From Megalonaias nervosa (lineage: Eukaryota; Mollusca; Bivalvia; Unionida; Unionidae): a DNA stretch of 64,000 nucleotides. Where the stretch lies: contig JAECUM010091479.1 in assembly GCA_016617855.1 (NCBI GenBank), positions 1 through 64,000 of the forward strand, read 5' to 3'. The notes beneath the pieces were generated by a model, which was not told the DNA's origin, did no database searches, and saw nothing but the letters and a program-made list of their open reading frames with translations. Shown one piece after another: positions 17,269 through 29,558 of the stretch (its first letter is position 1; the number at the start of each line of letters is the position of its first letter). The position numbers were made by a program, and so were the translations under genes.

Positions 17269-19240
17269 TTACCGCGGACTGATCTCGTTGTAATAAAACT
17301 CATATATAATTGACTCGAAGGCCGGGTCGGTAGTCAACCTTGATGATTGTCCCGACCTTAGACACTGGTTAGTTATCGATGATTCTCATGGATTTCCCAA
17401 ACATAGCATTATTCAACAGCTTGAAGAATTCTCTCATACTCGCTTGTTGCTTTGTCATCAGGTATGTATTTATCTGTAAGGTGCCAAGCAGGGGACTTGC
17501 AGCACATTCATTCCGAACCGCAGAAACAACTGCAGATTTCGTACATGTACAACATAGTTGAGCTTGCGGGTCATGTTAGAGACAAGCTTGGTGCATTCAG
17601 TGAAAACCCCCAAAATGATCCAAGAATGAATACTGGAATGACGACATCCACCGGCGTGGCACTGGAGGCGCTTCAAGAGTTCGTGGATAATCGTTGTTGG
17701 TGTTTTGATGCTCGTGCGTGTACTCCATGTCAACTTATAAAAATTACTTGATGTCGCTGTTGTTGTCGTGCTCGTTGAAGTACATGTGTGCGGGATCGAT
17801 CCACGAGAACTCACCTATGGGCATTGGTTGCATCATCCCTCATTCATAAAAGTTATTGGGATCGATGTATATGATGTAACTGTTTGGGAGGGCAATGTGG
17901 TATCCGTCCACACGTGGGTTGTTTGCGCGAGCAATACGGTGACTCGCCATGAATATTCCACCACAGATACCACGTTTGATAAAAAAAATGTTTATCGATA
18001 TCAGTGAATAGTTCAAATTCGATCTGGAGTTTTGACAGCAGTGCATCCCATGCCATTCCAAACAACGTGAAGTAATACAGCTCGTGATAGTCACCAAGAT
18101 TTCGACAGTCAAACGCAGACTAGACATTGCTCGCGTGCATATCGTCGTTGGCGGAAATACCTTCGTAGGACATCGACGAATAGGATGCTCACTGAGGCAA
18201 CTGAGTTCAGAAAACGTTCCGAGTCGATCATGTACTCGTAGGGGTAGATTCCTTTGCGGGTAAGCAAACCAAACTGTTCAGAGGCATACAGTATCGACGA
18301 GTACTCGTAAAGCGGTTCGCCGGAAGGTGTTTGACAAGTTTGTCCTGGCTAGAATTTAGTCACTGCAGCCAGTCCATAAACTGCAGCTGGCCAAGTCGAA
18401 ATATGTATTAATCCATGTTGTACGAAATGGCACGTATTTCAGTGTCCAATGCCGTTGCGATTCCTTGCACAAGTTATGAAGCACAACCGGAATTTGTATT
18501 CTGTTGAGTAAATTTTTAAATGTATGCTGCATGCGCTGCGTGCAGCTCCACCGTACGCGCCAGTGATCTGACAGTGATCGCGAACCTTAGAAATTATGCG
18601 TTCAATTGGTGGAGCTGAAAGCTCCTTCACAGATCCAGCAATTAGTTGCTGTGGAAATGCATGCATATCATCATTGGTCATTATAATGTCTGCGGACGAT
18701 GAAAGATGTTATTAAATAACTCAACCGAATCCTTACCACGTTACAACGTTGGTGGCTCAGTTACTCCGTCGCATCTAACAAATCGTAGCAAAAAGTACAT
18801 TGATTTTTTTCTGCAACGCGTATCGTATTTGTTTTCTCGAACGATCTTTAGTTCTCGGAAACATTCAAGCATTCTTGAACTCGCGGAGTTGGGCTTCTTG
18901 ATGTACATGAGCGACTGCACGTGCAATTTCAGCCCGAGAGGCCCATGGAGGCAACTGTGTGTTACAGTCAGACGCAGCTCGTCTTTAGTCCGAATTGCTC
19001 AAGTATGTCGGCTTTTCTTGCACCTCTCGTTATCATTATTACACGTTATCGCGCAGATTGTATTTACAGTTGCCGTTGCAACCAGCCCTTGTTCCTCTGG
19101 GGGATGTTGCCCCCAAACCGGCCTTGGCTCATCTGCGAGTCACAAGTATACCAGCCTTTGTCATACCCCTAGGTATCCTTATTCCACGCTCTCGCGCGAA
19201 TTGCTTAAACTGATTCGCAGAAGGCATTCCTGTATATAAG
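17264..19240 (-). pseudogene. polB: Outer Polinton PolB, N-terminal and central parts (split gene)
   Basis: On the minus strand from 19240: ANQFKQFARERGIRIPRG, which resembles a SAP-like repeat. Then KVRDHCQITGAYGGAARSAC near 18560, LLTRKGIYPYEYM near 18250 and RGICGGIFMASHRIARANNP then YIIYIDPNNFYE near 17850-17970 (motif A-like YIDxNNLYG). Next, YPRTLEAPPVPRRWMSSFQ, EFFKLLNNAMFGKSM near 17410 (motif B), IKVDYRPGLRVNYI and VLLQRDQSAVR at the insertion point. Motif C and the C-terminus are at 2201-2701, across the inner element. Frameshifts and stops are frequent. Its sequence differs clearly from the inner PolB, so the two elements are of different lineages. Confidence 0.78.
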
Positions 19241-19560
19241 GGAAACACATTGTCTAAATATTTATTCCAGCAAGAAATATTTTGTAGAAATTTTGCTTTG
19301 CCATGATCATAAACCGAATCGCTCCCGTCCTGGACATTTTTTCATTGACTTCATCGTCTTCTTCCTCAACGACATCATTTTTTTTTTGTTGTTTTCTTTT
19401 TTTTTCTCAATGACAGATTCTACATTTATGTTGGCCGCTTGGTATAATATTCAATGCCAGATACACATGTTCGGCAAACTGATTATGCGATTTTACCCCG
19501 ACGCTACATTTAAGGCATGGTCGTGCACAAGGGCCAACACATAATGCGAGCTAAATTGGT
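19241..19560. other. Probable right remainder of the outer Polinton
   Basis: Lysine-rich minus-strand codons (T-rich on plus, 19370-19410) precede the PolB start and may be its basic N-terminus or another gene. No TIR of the outer element is visible here or at the left, so its limits are unknown. Confidence 0.3.
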
Positions 19561-21380
19561 TTAAAATATTTATAATTAAAAGTTCTGCCACCGAGTTCAC
19601 ATTTTCCATTTTCATTTTTCGCGTTGATTGCGTCCTCGTGCCAATGAACTTTCTATATCACAAGTTATTTAAATGGGTTTATTCAGTCGCCTTCATTTTA
19701 TCGTCTCATGTATGTACACAGGTATATGGATTGTTGTGTGTATTTATTTTGCATTGTTTGTTTGTTTATTTTTTATTTCATTATATGCTTTTGATAATGT
19801 AACATGATGTTGGACTTTACCTTGTCCAAAACCGAGTTTGTTTTCTAATTGACCTGACAATTTTTTTTAAATTCTGTAAACAATATATAGTTAAATATTT
19901 TCTCTGTGTGTTCACCATTATTATCTTTGCTAGAGTCAAGGACATCGTGTTTATCACAGTTTATATTCTAATTATAGCCAGGATTTTATCTAGTTATTAT
20001 TAAGAAGCTTCCAGAAGGTTATTTTCCATTAATACTTTACATAAAATGTTAATTGTGACCTGAGGTCAAGTAGAGGGCTATGTAATCTTGCTTTTCTAGA
20101 AATTATTCATTCGTGCTTTAAGATCTTAGCAGAATCAATTACACAACATGAGCTACCACAAAGCACATCAACACTTTCAGCATTGGATTCATTTTGGATT
20201 TCCACTCAAGTTTTCTCGAAACTTTAATCATTAGGACTTGTGTCTATAATTCTAGGATTATTTGGGATTTAGTTTGCAATACCAAAAGTTTTTTTGTTTT
20301 TGTTTATCTGTTGGAGGTTTGGGTTTAATTTTTTTTACTTTTTCACTTTGTATTTTAGGGAAATAAATTATTTGTTGAATTTTCAAAGCTTGTTGCTTCT
20401 CACTCTCTTATAGTATTTGTTTTAAGACCATAGAGTTGTAATAGGATTATTAAGCAAAGTGGATAATACAGATGATAGGTTGGAATTTTAAGCAGTCCAT
20501 CAAGCGGCACACAAAATTATTTGTGCTTTAGCAACATGCATCTGTAAATCAGGCTTTTGTAAATAAAGTGTTGCTCTTTCTGGAATCATTGCAAACTTGA
20601 TATGCATACTGGGATGAATTTCCCTCAAGTCGGTCTCCTCCCAATCAACTCAAATAGCGTGTAGGGAAGAGGAACTGTGATTGCCCCACTCTATCTCACA
20701 CAGTTATAATGTTACTACTCTTGGATACCCATCAAGCCCAAACCCATCTAATCTCCATCTCCTTAAGAAATTGCTCTGTACTGCCATATGAATTATCAAA
20801 AGTCTATGTTAACTAATGAACAGTAGCTGGTCCATCCTTGCATTTGTTTCCATGGCCTCATTTCTTTCAGAGTCCTTGGTATACCTTATTGCACATCTTC
20901 ATCAGAAGTATGTCTACCACCATCAAAACATTTTGAACCTTTAATGATGAAAGATTTAGCAAGCACTTTAAATCCATTAACAATTTCTAAGTCTGCTTTT
21001 ATATTTGTGAATGTTTTCCCAAGTAAGATGTCAACTGTTTTTTATATGTGTGATAGCTTTCCCTAGTTTGATGTAGACTTTTATTATGACTGGCCAAGAT
21101 ATTTTCCACCAAGTTTCCCAAACATCCGACTTATACGGCATCATTGACACCATAAAAAGATGACATCATGGATGTTACTTTATATTATGCTAGTCATGAA
21201 ATATTGCATTTGTGATTTGTGATATGCAAATTAAGGGTCTATGCTGCTTGTGGGGCCCTGGATTACCAAGTGGCCTAAAGCACTTGCCTTTACAGATCAC
21301 TCACACATCCGTGTTTCAGATTTTTTAACGTAGCTTTACAAAATTTTCAGTCTTATTGCTACAATGTCTGCAGTGTGGCA
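19561..21380. other. AT-rich spacer
   Basis: No coding frame or repeat boundary is recognised apart from a faint SINE-head-like string at 21252-21300 (GGGGCCCTGG then AAGTGGCCTAAAGC). Confidence 0.4.
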
Positions 21381-21389
21381 GTTTATACT

Positions 21390-21617
21390 GATGTCTATCA
21401 CTGGGGAATCATGCCACAGACAAGTAGCATCATGTTACACCCAGTCACATTTTCCTGACACCAGGCCAACCAGTCCTAACACTAACCTCTTAATGTTGAG
21501 TACCAAGCGAGGCAGCTGCTAGTACCAGTTTTAGAAGTCTTTGGTATGACTTGGCTGGGGTTTGAACCCACAACCACTACCATCCGTGGCAAACACTCTA
21601 ACCACTATGCCACTGGA
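21390..21617 (-). mobile_element. tRNA-derived SINE, second family
   Basis: On the minus strand the head reads CCAGTGGCATAGTGGTTAGA (A box) with GTGGGTTCAAACCCC (B box) about 40 bp on. A body follows that includes GTGACTGGGTGTAACATGAT. Internal Pol III promoter boxes and a conserved central stretch are the SINE hallmarks. This family differs from the CAA-tailed one found elsewhere in the window. Confidence 0.6.
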
Positions 21618-22075
21618 GTGGTCCACTCACACTGACACATCTCACCTCTGTGCAAGTTCAAGTCTTGGCTCCATTAAATTAAATGTGGGTATTTAAGAAA
21701 GCTTGCCAGTACCTTCCTGTGGGCCAGTGGTTATTCCTTGGTTCGGGGGCCCCCGAGTGGCCGAGTGGTCTAAAGCGCTCTCTGTTACGGATCACTGCCA
21801 TCTCACCTCTGTCTGCGTGGGTTTGAGTCTAAGATTCGGCGAATGTGGATATGTGATAAAGCTTGCCAGTAGTTTCTCGTGGGTCGGTGGTTCTTTCCAC
21901 GGATTTCCCGGTTTCTTCCTTCACCATTAATACTGGCCGCCATGTATAGCCTATTGTGTGCTGAAAAATGGCATTAAGCCCCACAACAACAACAACAATT
22001 CCTTGGTTCTTCCTCCACCAAATGTATTGTCCACCTGTATAATCAGGTGCTGAAAAATGGTGCTAAAACCTAGAG
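21618..22075 (+). mobile_element. Older CAA-type SINE, interrupted by a younger copy
   Basis: Halves at 21618-21744 (CATCTCACCTCTG, then AAGCTTGCCAGTA) and 21998-22075 (TTCCTCCACC, then GGTGCTGAAAAATGG) match the start and end of the same SINE consensus. The young copy at 21745-21997 splits them. Confidence 0.6.
21745..21997 (+). mobile_element. tRNA-derived SINE with CAA tail, TSD ATTCCTTGGTTC
   Basis: Head GAGTGGCCGAGTGGTCTAAA (A box of tRNA-Leu/Ser type) and GGGTTTGAGTC (B box). The central part is CTTGCCAGTAGTTTCTCGTG then GGTCGGTGGTTCTTTCC, and the tail is (CAA)n. A 12-bp direct repeat flanks it at 21733-21744 and 21998-22009. Confidence 0.85.
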
Positions 22076-22207
22076 AGTCAAACCCAATATATGCTGCTCA
22101 TTTCAAATGAATTACAAAAGCCAAGCAGAGTTACTTAAATTATTAAATATAATTTAAAATTAAGCATGTAAAGTCCAAAGTCTTGAATGAACACAAATGC
22201 TGAATCT

Positions 22208-23089
22208 CAATGATCTAGATGCACTCCAAGTATCACATCTAATTTGTTGTTTGTTTTTTTTTAACTTTTGTGCTTGAGAGGTTTAGGCTAGAGAACAGTC
22301 TGTGACACAAGGTTTTAATAACATTCTTGTGCTCGGACTAAAAATTTTGATGCTCAATTTGCTGATGTCCAAAAACAGACCAACTTGATCATGTGTTTGA
22401 GTTTTCTACTATCAAAAACTGCCTTTCAGATTTAACATCACCTGTCATTGGCTAAAATAAAATCTCAAGTTCAATCTCGCCTGTTAAGAGTGTTATCCTG
22501 ATGCAGGAGAGACACCTGGTTAAATCTTTACACATATCAGGGATCCTGGATTTCAAATGGCTCTTGCAGGATAATTGTGTAGCAGAATCATGCCAAGCAG
22601 AGTAAACTGCAGAAAATTTATACATTATGTTCCCTGAAAATTTATCGCTACAATGATCTAGATGCACTCCAAGTATCACATCTAATTTGTTGTTTGTTTT
22701 TTTTTAAACTTTTGTGCTTGAGAGGTTTAGGCTAGAGAACAGTCTGTGACACAAGGTTTTAATAACATTCTTGTGCTCGGACTAAAAATTTTGATGCTCA
22801 ATTTGCTGATGTCCAAAAACAGACCAACTTGATCATGTGTTTGAGTTTTCTTCTATTAAAAACTGCCTTTCAGATTTAACATCACCTGTCATTGGCTAAA
22901 ATAAAATCTCAAGTTCAATCTCGCCAGTGAAGAGTGTTATCCTGATGCAGGAGAGACACCTGGTTAAATCTTTACACATATCAGGGATCCTGGATTTCAA
23001 ATGGCTCTTGCAGGATAATTGTGTAGCAGAATCATGCTAAGCAGAGTAAATTGCAGAAAAATTATACATTATGTTCCCTGAAAATTTAT
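22208..23089. repeat. Tandem duplication, two 443-bp units
   Basis: Unit 1 (22208-22650) and unit 2 (22651-23089) both begin CAATGATCTAGATGCACTCC and are nearly identical throughout, with only a handful of substitutions and small indels. The high identity implies a recent event. No ORF or transposon terminus is evident. Confidence 0.9.
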
Positions 23090-26000
23090 TCTCAAAATAA
23101 AGATACCAAAAACTATTAGAACCAATTCTGAATAACATATTTCTCCAATGATAAAATAACATTAGTCTGTACATCAATCATTTAAAAAAAAACACCACCA
23201 CTAAATTTATAAGACTTTTCAAAAGTTCCCACTAAATGAAATCAATTGATACCCAGCAGCTAAGTAACTGTGCCATTCCTGGATTTGTCAATTAAGCATC
23301 TAAATTGCTCAGAGTAATAACACATTATTTTAACAAATCTGTTTGCTTTCCAGCAGTGGATCACTTATTTTGGGTCATAAAATCAGCTCCATACAGTGTA
23401 TAATGTCTCTTTTCAAGTGAAGTTTATTTAACCAATTTCTACAATTTCCTTCCTTTGTTAACAAAAATAAACAAGATTTAGTTGCTAAGCACCATCCTCT
23501 CTACTATGTCATGGCTGCTCTATGGCTAGCATCAGCACCGCATTGAAACTTGTGAAGTCCCAAACATAGCAATTTTGATCACCTTGCCATCTGAAATCTA
23601 TGGGTTCTAAGATTTCTGTAAACAAACGTTGTATTACATCCAAGACAAAAAACTATAACCTCTGCCTGCACTGACTTTATCTACACAGAATCTGTACCGT
23701 AATGAAAGCTGAAGCAGGTTTTAAGACTTGGACAAAGAAATGATTGCACAGTTACTTGAAGTGTTGCATTGTGAATGGGACTTGGTTTCATAATTACAAT
23801 CCTCTCTACTACTGACAAGATCTGCATTTCTGCTGGCATCAACAGTGCATTAAAAACTTCTCATAAAATCCCAAATACTGCTGTTCTAATTACCCTGCCC
23901 TGATATAGGAGTTAATCTTCTTGAGACGAATTTACACTACAAATTTTCACAACTGAAAAGTAAACATCAGGTCACTCTGCCCAAGTTTTAGCATGAGAGT
24001 TACTTTCTTCAAGATGCGTTCACAGACCAATTTTTTATGACCATGTGAAATAGGGTGTATGACAGAGAACAAAACAAACAAATGTACAAACAAGCATTTT
24101 AACAAATGAATGAACAGGCAAAACATCATATCCCCATGCAACTTATTTCACATGGGACAAAAATGAATATCCAGTGCAAAAACAGCAAGATAAATCAAAA
24201 AATCGAACAAAGTTATATTTGTTAATTTCATATTTAATAAATCATTGTTTTCAAGACCTAAACTGGACTTGAAATATGGGTGCAATATATATACATCTGA
24301 GAATAACATCATATATCATACATGAATGATTGATATTTTCAACAATACATATAGAATAATTGTACATATTCTTTAACATTAAAAAAAAAAATATGTGGAT
24401 CGACAACTGTAGAAATTGCTGCATCATTACAACCATACAAAACATCCTTCTACTTTAAATCTGCCCAACCAAAATTAATTTTAGCAGAAAAGGCATAAAA
24501 CTGAAGGACAGTTATTGATTATAAATTTAAATCTGAACCCCTGCTTTTATTCAATTGGGAGAGAAAAATATAGTACATGTCCCAGCATCCTTCATAACCC
24601 TATATCTTGAGTGGAAAAAAAAACTGCATAACTTGAGGACAAAAATATTTGATTGTGAATATGGCACAAATAACAAGACATATCTCTGATACTTCTGTGA
24701 ATAGGTTTTATGTACATTATTCAGGAAAGAAAGTAATCACAAACAGCACAATTTTGCAGTTAAAGTAAATATAGTCTTTGTGTACAGAACTAGCAGCTTT
24801 TTCTGTTAAAAATTCTCCATGAAAATTTGAGTCAATGAATCTGGAAAAGCTGTACAGATTACTTTTCTATTACAAATCTTGTCATCAACTTTGGAAAAGG
24901 GGGGGGGGGGGAGAGAGTAACTGGTTTCTACATCAGTAAAATGACTTTGCTGAACAGGGAATTTTGAAATGTAATTGACACATAAATAGAAGGACATGAC
25001 TACTTCACAATATGCATGCAGCCGATTTTGCTTGTGATTAGCAGAAAATAATTTAACTTAGTATATCCACTCCCTAATTAGTCTTGACCTGCCTAACTGT
25101 GCATAAATAATTTACAGCTATTAGTCTTGGGGACTAGAGGAACATTAAATACATTAGCACACCTCCATGTGGATTATTTTCATGAATTATGTTATTAAAT
25201 TTGCCACATGAAACATTCACCTTTATTGATATCATGACTTATGTCTTAAGAATACAGATGACTTGGAGGGTTCATGTAATACTACACTGAAAAGAATCTA
25301 AACGATAAACAGGACTTGCCAAGATACTGATAATCATGTTCCTTTTTTATTATCATTAGCAAACACCAATATCCCTCAAACAGGTGGCAGTAGCCTGGGA
25401 TAACTTAAAATTAATACTGGGCAACCAAATGACTCTTAAGTCAATACCCAACAGGACTTTGATAAAATAAGTATGCTTGTCAAATTGTGAAATCAATGAA
25501 ACTCAATATTTACATTAATGACAATTGGCACTCATTTTCACATACTTTGCAAGAACACCAGAACAAAATTCTGAATACCTGATAAATTAAATTCAAATTC
25601 AACAAGTCTTATCATCAGGCAACCAGATGTTTTGGCTGGGCAATTAAATTTTTCAGCATGGTTGTCCAGTAGGCAACCAGGTTTTGGGGAAAAAAAATTT
25701 CTACTCTAAATACATAAGCTCCTATCATAAAACTGAACTGATTAAAAAAAGTAAAGATATTTTGAAAACATTGTTTAAGCAATTACCTTTAATGACCATT
25801 TCTAATTAAATGATAATGTGTTGCTTGAAATGCTACTATGCCAAACTATATCATTCCTCTCAGTAGCAGAATGACTTACAGCTCTTAACATATCTTGATG
25901 AGCATCTCAAGGTCAAAAGGCAAAACATCTCCATTATCAAAAGTGCCTTATTATTGGAGAAACAAGTTTTCTAAGTAATAGAGTGTAGACAACATGCCCT

Positions 26001-26712
26001 CCAAATCAAAAAGCATTCACCATACTGTGTAAAAACACTGCAATATGTCAGAGTAATGGAACTGTCTTTAGACTGTGTTTTGAACAAAATCCTCAACTTG
26101 TGTTCTTTTGACATGATACAGGAGACAACTCGACATATTTTTTACATTATCCAGCATAGCAGTTCACATGGAAATTAACTGAACTTGCATGACATCACCT
26201 GGCCGCCAAAGAGTGTGGCTGCCAATATTAACTGGCCCTCCTCAAAACAGACAGGCCATGGACCAGTGGCTAAATACAGCCATTATAGTTACAAAACTCA
26301 CTGAAATAATATATAATTATACAACTTACTGCAAGTAGTAGGTGGTAATTGATATCATCAACATATTTCATAAATTTCAAATCAAACATATACTTGTGTA
26401 ATTTTCTCTATTTAAGACCATACAATGGAAAGATAGCCATAATGATGCAGGACTACTTGTAAATTGTTCTTATAACACTCATTCTCAAAGCATTGATTTT
26501 AATAATGTTTACGAAAAGGTAAAATCTGATGCAATATTGTTTCACATTCCTCTTATTAATGTATCTTTGAAAATGCTCATACCACAAGCTCTAGTGCCCC
26601 AATGATTCAAGTACCTCATTTTCACTGCATTTTTTGCAGGACTAATTTGGTCTCTACTGCATAGCTTTGAAAGCCAGGTGAAGTATTCTTCTGAATGCAC
26701 TGACAGATGTGA
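23090..26712. other. AT-rich non-coding stretch
   Basis: Holds a G-run plus GA repeat at 24899-24917 and short A-runs. I find no coding frame, SINE or TIR pair in it. Confidence 0.45.
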
Positions 26713-26713
26713 T

Positions 26714-26719
26714 TTTATT
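26714..26719 (-). terminator. Possible polyadenylation signal AATAAA
   Basis: AATAAA on the minus strand, about 150 bp downstream of the stop codon at 26867, fits the 3' end of the small four-exon gene candidate. Confidence 0.35.
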
Positions 26720-26866
26720 ATGGGTGCCATCTTTACAGAAGTGAACCTCCCCTCTTAGGAAGTTTCCTCCAAATGAACTGGAAACTAAAAACTACCAGAA
26801 CTGTAAGCTTTGGAACATGTTCATAAAGAATGAGAATCTATCAAAGAAGGATGACAACGGGTCATC

Positions 26867-26926
26867 TTAGAAGCCACAATACATCTTCCAGATCTTTAAT
26901 TCTTCTTTGTCACTGTAGTCTGCAAG
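26867..26926 (-). CDS. Candidate micro-gene, exon 4 (terminal)
   Basis: Follows a pyrimidine-rich TTTCTTTTCCTTTGAG acceptor. It encodes LADYSDKEELKIWKMYCGF and a TAA. The phase is compatible with the upstream mini-exon at 27207. An AATAAA lies 150 bp downstream. I do not recognise the protein. Confidence 0.4.
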   Translation of the reverse strand, partial: LADYSDKEELKIWKMYCGF

Positions 26927-27206
26927 CTCAAAGGAAAAGAAAGCAACTTGTATAACTTTCCCAAGGTTAAATAAATATCAAGAACAGATTGAAAAATATC
27001 CAAGTTCTATCAGAATAAAAAAACTATTGATAAAAACTGTTGGAAACACTAGTTTAAGTACTGGCCATCCATCTTCCTAATGCAAGATTTGAATGACAAT
27101 CAAAAGGTACAAGAAATTCAATATGTCAGCAAAAAACTCAAGTTACATTAACCACAATGAATTCAGCAGATTTTATTCTACATTAAAATGGCAAACTTGA
27201 CAATAC

Positions 27207-27244
27207 CTTGAACTTTGCCTTCTCATATGCAAGCTGACCTAGAG
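27207..27244 (-). CDS. Candidate micro-gene, exon 3
   Basis: A 38-nt exon between acceptor TTCATTTCAG and donor AAG-GTATTG. With one base from the previous exon it reads ALGQLAYEKAKFK in phase with exon 4. Confidence 0.4.
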
Positions 27245-27469
27245 CTGAAATGAACATTAAATTATCTGAAAGAATACTTACTGAAAAAAATTCATATCAG
27301 AAATTTACATATTACTGAATTTTTATACTCTGATGCTTCTCACTATTTAAAAAAAAAATCATACTCAGATGGACCACACAACATATTTAACTAAATCACC
27401 CGCTGATCATGCAACATTCAGAACTAGTGTAACCATGCTGGATGCAAGCAGCTTTAGAACTACGGTTGG

Positions 27470-27605
27470 ACTGGTTTGTGGGGATTAATGCCATTTTTCA
27501 GCACATGATAGGTTATACATAGCAGCCAGTATATCTGGAGAAGGAAGAATCCAGGAAAACCCCAGGAAGCTACTGACAACATTTCTCACTTCTTCCTTTG
27601 AAGGT
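27470..27605 (-). mobile_element. Degraded CAA-type SINE fragment
   Basis: Minus-strand copy without the tRNA-like head. It keeps TTAATGCCATTTTTCAGCAC, a TATACATAGCAGCCAGTA stretch and CAGGAAGCTACTGAC. Confidence 0.6.
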
Positions 27606-28651
27606 CATACAATTAAAGCCATTTATTTACTACCACAGAACAGAGACATATGTTAGTAAACTAATACATAAGTGTTTATTTCAACTGGACAAGTCATGAT
27701 GATTCCATTCTGCCCAACTTAAACACATTGGTGGTGAATGTTTTAGTATCAAGAGGCCAAAGTGGGCTTGAGGACTCACCTGCTGAAAGTTGAAAGCAAG
27801 AACAGCTGGCCAAAATATTTGAGTTTGTGTGATGCTTTTGTTCTATGCCATTGATTACACACAATAAGAAAACAGTTATTTAAAGGTTTCTTTACATTTT
27901 ATATCTTCAACCATATCTGGTGGAACATTAGCATCATTTATCCAATATTTAACAGGCCTTTATGCCAGGATATTTTCTGTCAAAGTTGGTCAAATTCTGC
28001 TGAATAGTTTTAAAACATCTTCTAAAGGTTTTTCTATTTTTTAAGCAACTGTAGCCACATTGGCAACATTTTTAAGTTCTTTATGCCAGGATGATTTCTG
28101 CCAAATTTGGTCAAAACTGGTCTCATGGTTTACGAGACAAGGTTTAAAGTGGCAAATGTTCATGAATGCACAAGCATACTGTACTGCCAGGTCAGCTGAA
28201 AATGAACTGAATGCTGGCTATTAATATATGAATGGTTAAATCAGGTATTCACTTCAGCACAAGGCAGTCCTGGTTTCCAAATCTGTTCAAGGCTGACTAG
28301 TTTTCAGAATAGAGAACTTCAGATTTTTACTTGCCCATTTCATTGCTCGCTTTCTCAGTCTAGACATATTATAGTTACAAGTATACTAAGATCTCATGGC
28401 ATGATGACACACACAGGTTCTATGCAAATATAAATATTTATGCAAACAACACATGGACTTGCTAAAATATGAGTGGTCAGCTTTCTTCCTTTCTAACCAT
28501 GTTCTATGCACAATTTTATCATTCAAGTGTATACAGCACACAGACCAATGAGGCTACTACAGAGTGCTTAAATAACCTGTAACCATGACAAAGATTTTCT
28601 TGTTACATTTTTTCTATAATCTGAATCACCCAACTATGAAAACAGACTCAC

Positions 28652-28679
28652 CCATGTTATCAAACGGTGTTCCATCAAT
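28652..28679 (-). CDS. Candidate micro-gene, exon 2
   Basis: A 28-nt exon between GTACAG and the consensus donor GG-GTGAGT. It reads IDGTPFDNM plus one base, in phase with exon 3 and with the proposed first exon at 36284-36307. The acceptor is pyrimidine-poor, which lowers confidence. Confidence 0.33.
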
Positions 28680-29336
28680 CTGTACAGGATTTTCGTAACC
28701 GATTAAATATTGTCATATGTGTTATTTGCATCTGGATATCTGTTTGCCCATGTGAAAATAAACTTGCCCTGGGTAATTGGACATACAAATTTAAGAACTT
28801 GCAGACCAGAAAGAATTTTGCAGCCAACAGAAGCTAAGTAAAAAAAATGAAATGTATGCAACTGAGAATGCCATGGAATTAAAACCATCTGATGATCTTT
28901 GTCGACCCTGTACATCTGATGAATCTCTGTCTCTCCTGGACTCTCTGATCAAATTTCTATCCTGTACTATATGATGATCTCCCTCTGTCCTGTATATGTC
29001 CATGAATTACATACACTACTTAATAACAGATAGTTGTGCAAAGTGCAACAAACAACAAAGTTAAAACAACTATCTCTCCCTCCAAAACATGGTAAATGAA
29101 TTCTTTTTCCATTAAAAGCTGAACTTTACAACCAGGACACTTTTAAGATTCTATATAACTTGTTATACCTTATGCAATCCATTTTTATAACTGATAAAGA
29201 AATCTGTTGTAACTCAATAACTGAGCTAATTACAGCCATCTCCAATGTGGATGTACGTTATCACTGACTACAGATTTCAAGTGTACACATGTTGAAGTAT
29301 ATGCAGATAAAACACAAATGAGAATAAATGGCCCAG
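28680..29336. other. Region 3' of the USF stop codon
   Basis: Probably USF 3' UTR and downstream sequence on the minus strand. No AATAAA on that strand is found in the first 600 bp, so the transcript end is not located. A purine-rich repetitive piece (CAGATGTACAGG-like) lies near 28890-28990. Confidence 0.35.
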
Positions 29337-29558
29337 CTAGGATGCTCCTCCTGATAAATCTGGAGGAACTATTCCATGCTGCTGAAGTGTCGATCTTAAT
29401 AAACTGTTTTCGTTTTTCAATTCTTCACACTGTTGTCGTAACAATTCAACATCAACTGACAGTCTTTCTGTTTCTTTTAAAGTTTCTGCCATTCTTGCAT
29501 TAGCATTGCGCAATTCTGTAATATATTCACAGGCCTTGGCAAGAATACCTCCTTTACT
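29337..29558 (-). CDS. USF: USF bHLH-zip transcription factor, last exon (helix 2 and leucine zipper)
   Basis: Upstream stimulatory factors bind CACGTG E-boxes as dimers and activate transcription. This exon, entered through CTCTCTTTCAG, encodes helix 2 (SKGGILAKACEYITELRNAN) and then the zipper heptads (ARMAETLKETERLSVDVELL, RQQCEELKNENSLLRSTL). It ends QQHGIVPPDLSGGAS before TAG. The match to vertebrate USF1/USF2 runs up to QHHG, after which the tail diverges. The whole visible protein is about 270 residues against about 310 in vertebrates, the missing part being the N-terminus beyond 61926. Confidence 0.95.
   Translation of the reverse strand, partial: SKGGILAKACEYITELRNANARMAETLKETERLSVDVELLRQQCEELKNENSLLRSTLQQHGIVPPDLSGGAS

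Noticed and set aside
18706..19239. Plus-strand ORF of 177 codons
   Set aside because: The minus strand of the same stretch carries Polinton PolB landmarks such as ANQFKQFARERGIRIPRG, so this long ORF is a shadow.
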